This document shows, one piece after another, positions 12,825-13,561 of a stretch of 13,561 nucleotides of DNA. Where the stretch lies: positions 1-13,561 of the forward strand of contig CATPBM010000122.1 of the NCBI GenBank assembly GCA_955652625.1. Reading direction: 5' to 3'. Both the position numbers and the translations under genes were made by a program. How positions within the stretch are numbered: position 1 is the stretch's first letter; each line of letters starts with the position of its first letter. The notes under the pieces were generated by a model. That model worked only from the letters and a program-made list of their open reading frames with translations, ran no database searches and was not told the origin of the DNA. Origin of the DNA: an uncultured Steroidobacteraceae bacterium. Lineage in GTDB: Bacteria; Pseudomonadota; Gammaproteobacteria; Steroidobacterales; Steroidobacteraceae.

Positions 12825-13561
12825 GGGTACTGCGCATGACCGACACGGACCTGCGCAACAAGCGGGTCCTGATCAGGGAGGATCTGAACGTGCCGGTGCA
12901 CGACGGCGTCGTCACCAGCGACGCGCGCATCCGCGCAGCTCTGGCGACCATTCGCTACGCGCTAGACCAGCACGCCAAGGTGTTCGTGATGTCGCATCTG
13001 GGCCGTCCACAGGAGGGCGAAGAGACCGAAGCGCTCTCGCTGGCGCCGGTGGCGGCGCGGCTCTCGGACCTGCTCGGCAAGCCGGTGCCGCTGCGCAAGC
13101 ACTGGCTGGATGGCGTTGATTGTGCCGCCGGCAGCGCGGTGCTGTGCGAGAACGTGCGCTTCAACAAGGGCGAGAAGCAGGACGACCCGCAGCTGGCGCG
13201 CCGCATGGCGGCGCTGTGCGAGGTGTTCGTCATGGACGCCTTCGGAACCGCGCACCGCGCCGAGGCCAGCACCCATGGCGTGGCGCGCTACGCGGCGGTC
13301 GCGTGCGCCGGTCCCCTGCTGGTGGGCGAGCTCGAGGCGCTGGAGCGCGCGCTGCAGAAGCCGGCGCGCCCGCTGGTGGCGGTGGTCGGTGGCTCGAAGG
13401 TATCGACCAAGCTGATGGTGCTCGAGTCGCTGCTGGAAAGGGTCGACCAGCTGATCGTGGGCGGCGGCATCGCCAACACCTTTCTCGCCGCTACCGGTGT
13501 CAAGGTCGGCAAGTCGCTGTGCGAGAAGGAGATGCTCGACGTCGCGCGGCGCCTGATGGAG
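12821..13561 (+). CDS. pgk: Phosphoglycerate kinase, 3' end outside the window (partial)
   Basis: Reversibly transfers phosphate from 1,3-bisphosphoglycerate to ADP. 247 codons are visible of about 390, covering the N-terminal domain and the beginning of the C-terminal nucleotide domain. 3-PG site residues: D21 and N23 (REDLNVP), R36 (SDARIRA), H59 and R62 (SHLGRP), R113 ([10 protein letters not shown]) and R146 ([10 protein letters not shown]). GGSKVSTK (190-197) starts the ATP-binding part. Two in-frame ATG codons exist. ATG 12821 overlaps the gap stop as ATGA and gives [11 protein letters not shown], the same spacing as the E. coli MSVIKMTDLDL start, so I choose it. ATG 12836 has a better ribosome site (GAGGG, 12823-12827, 8 bp away). 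The frame is open to the last base. Confidence 0.97.
   Translation, partial: MRVLRMTDTDLRNKRVLIREDLNVPVHDGVVTSDARIRAALATIRYALDQHAKVFVMSHLGRPQEGEETEALSLAPVAARLSDLLGKPVPLRKHWLDGVDCAAGSAVLCENVRFNKGEKQDDPQLARRMAALCEVFVMDAFGTAHRAEASTHGVARYAAVACAGPLLVGELEALERALQKPARPLVAVVGGSKVSTKLMVLESLLERVDQLIVGGGIANTFLAATGVKVGKSLCEKEMLDVARRLME

Overview
The window is ordinary-looking, densely coded chromosomal DNA with very high GC and strong G/C preference at third codon positions. It most likely comes from a gammaproteobacterium. The pointers are an E. coli-like RNase D that appears to start at TTG, Mpl, a CpdA close to the E. coli protein, an E. coli-type transketolase start, and the tkt-gap-pgk order. A lineage near Xanthomonadales, Nevskiales or Chromatiales is possible, but that is inference. 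I found no transposase, integrase, tRNA, rRNA, CRISPR array or phage gene.

Layout. (1) Positions 1-248 hold the 3' end of an unidentified + strand gene with an extremely basic tail. (2) rnd (minus, 288-1370) diverges from a + strand operon: a small membrane protein, mpl (peptidoglycan recycling ligase) and a LON-domain protein (1441-3949). (3) Positions 3917-6894 hold three glycosyltransferases of different families (GT2 WaaE/KdtX-like, GT4, GT9 heptosyltransferase-like) on alternating strands, with convergent gene ends overlapping by about 32 bp. They may serve surface glycan or LPS core assembly. (4) A CPBP intramembrane protease-like gene (+, 6974-7858) converges on a minus-strand pair, cpdA (cAMP phosphodiesterase) followed by an exported TraB/GumN protein that overlaps it by 55 bp. 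(5) After a 316-bp intergenic region comes the carbon-metabolism operon tkt-gap-pgk (+, from 9809), with pgk running off the right edge.

How the parts fit. The mpl operon joins cell-wall recycling to two poorly characterised partners. The glycosyltransferase block is probably envelope-related. tkt, gap and pgk are tightly coupled (4-bp gap, then an ATGA overlap) and form a pentose-phosphate/glycolysis (Calvin cycle-compatible) module. I do not see convincing evidence of a new multi-gene system. The items most worth a second look are the cpdA/TraB coupling, the glycosyltransferase cluster with a possible leaderless GT4 gene, the membrane protein upstream of mpl, and the unexplained leader of tkt.
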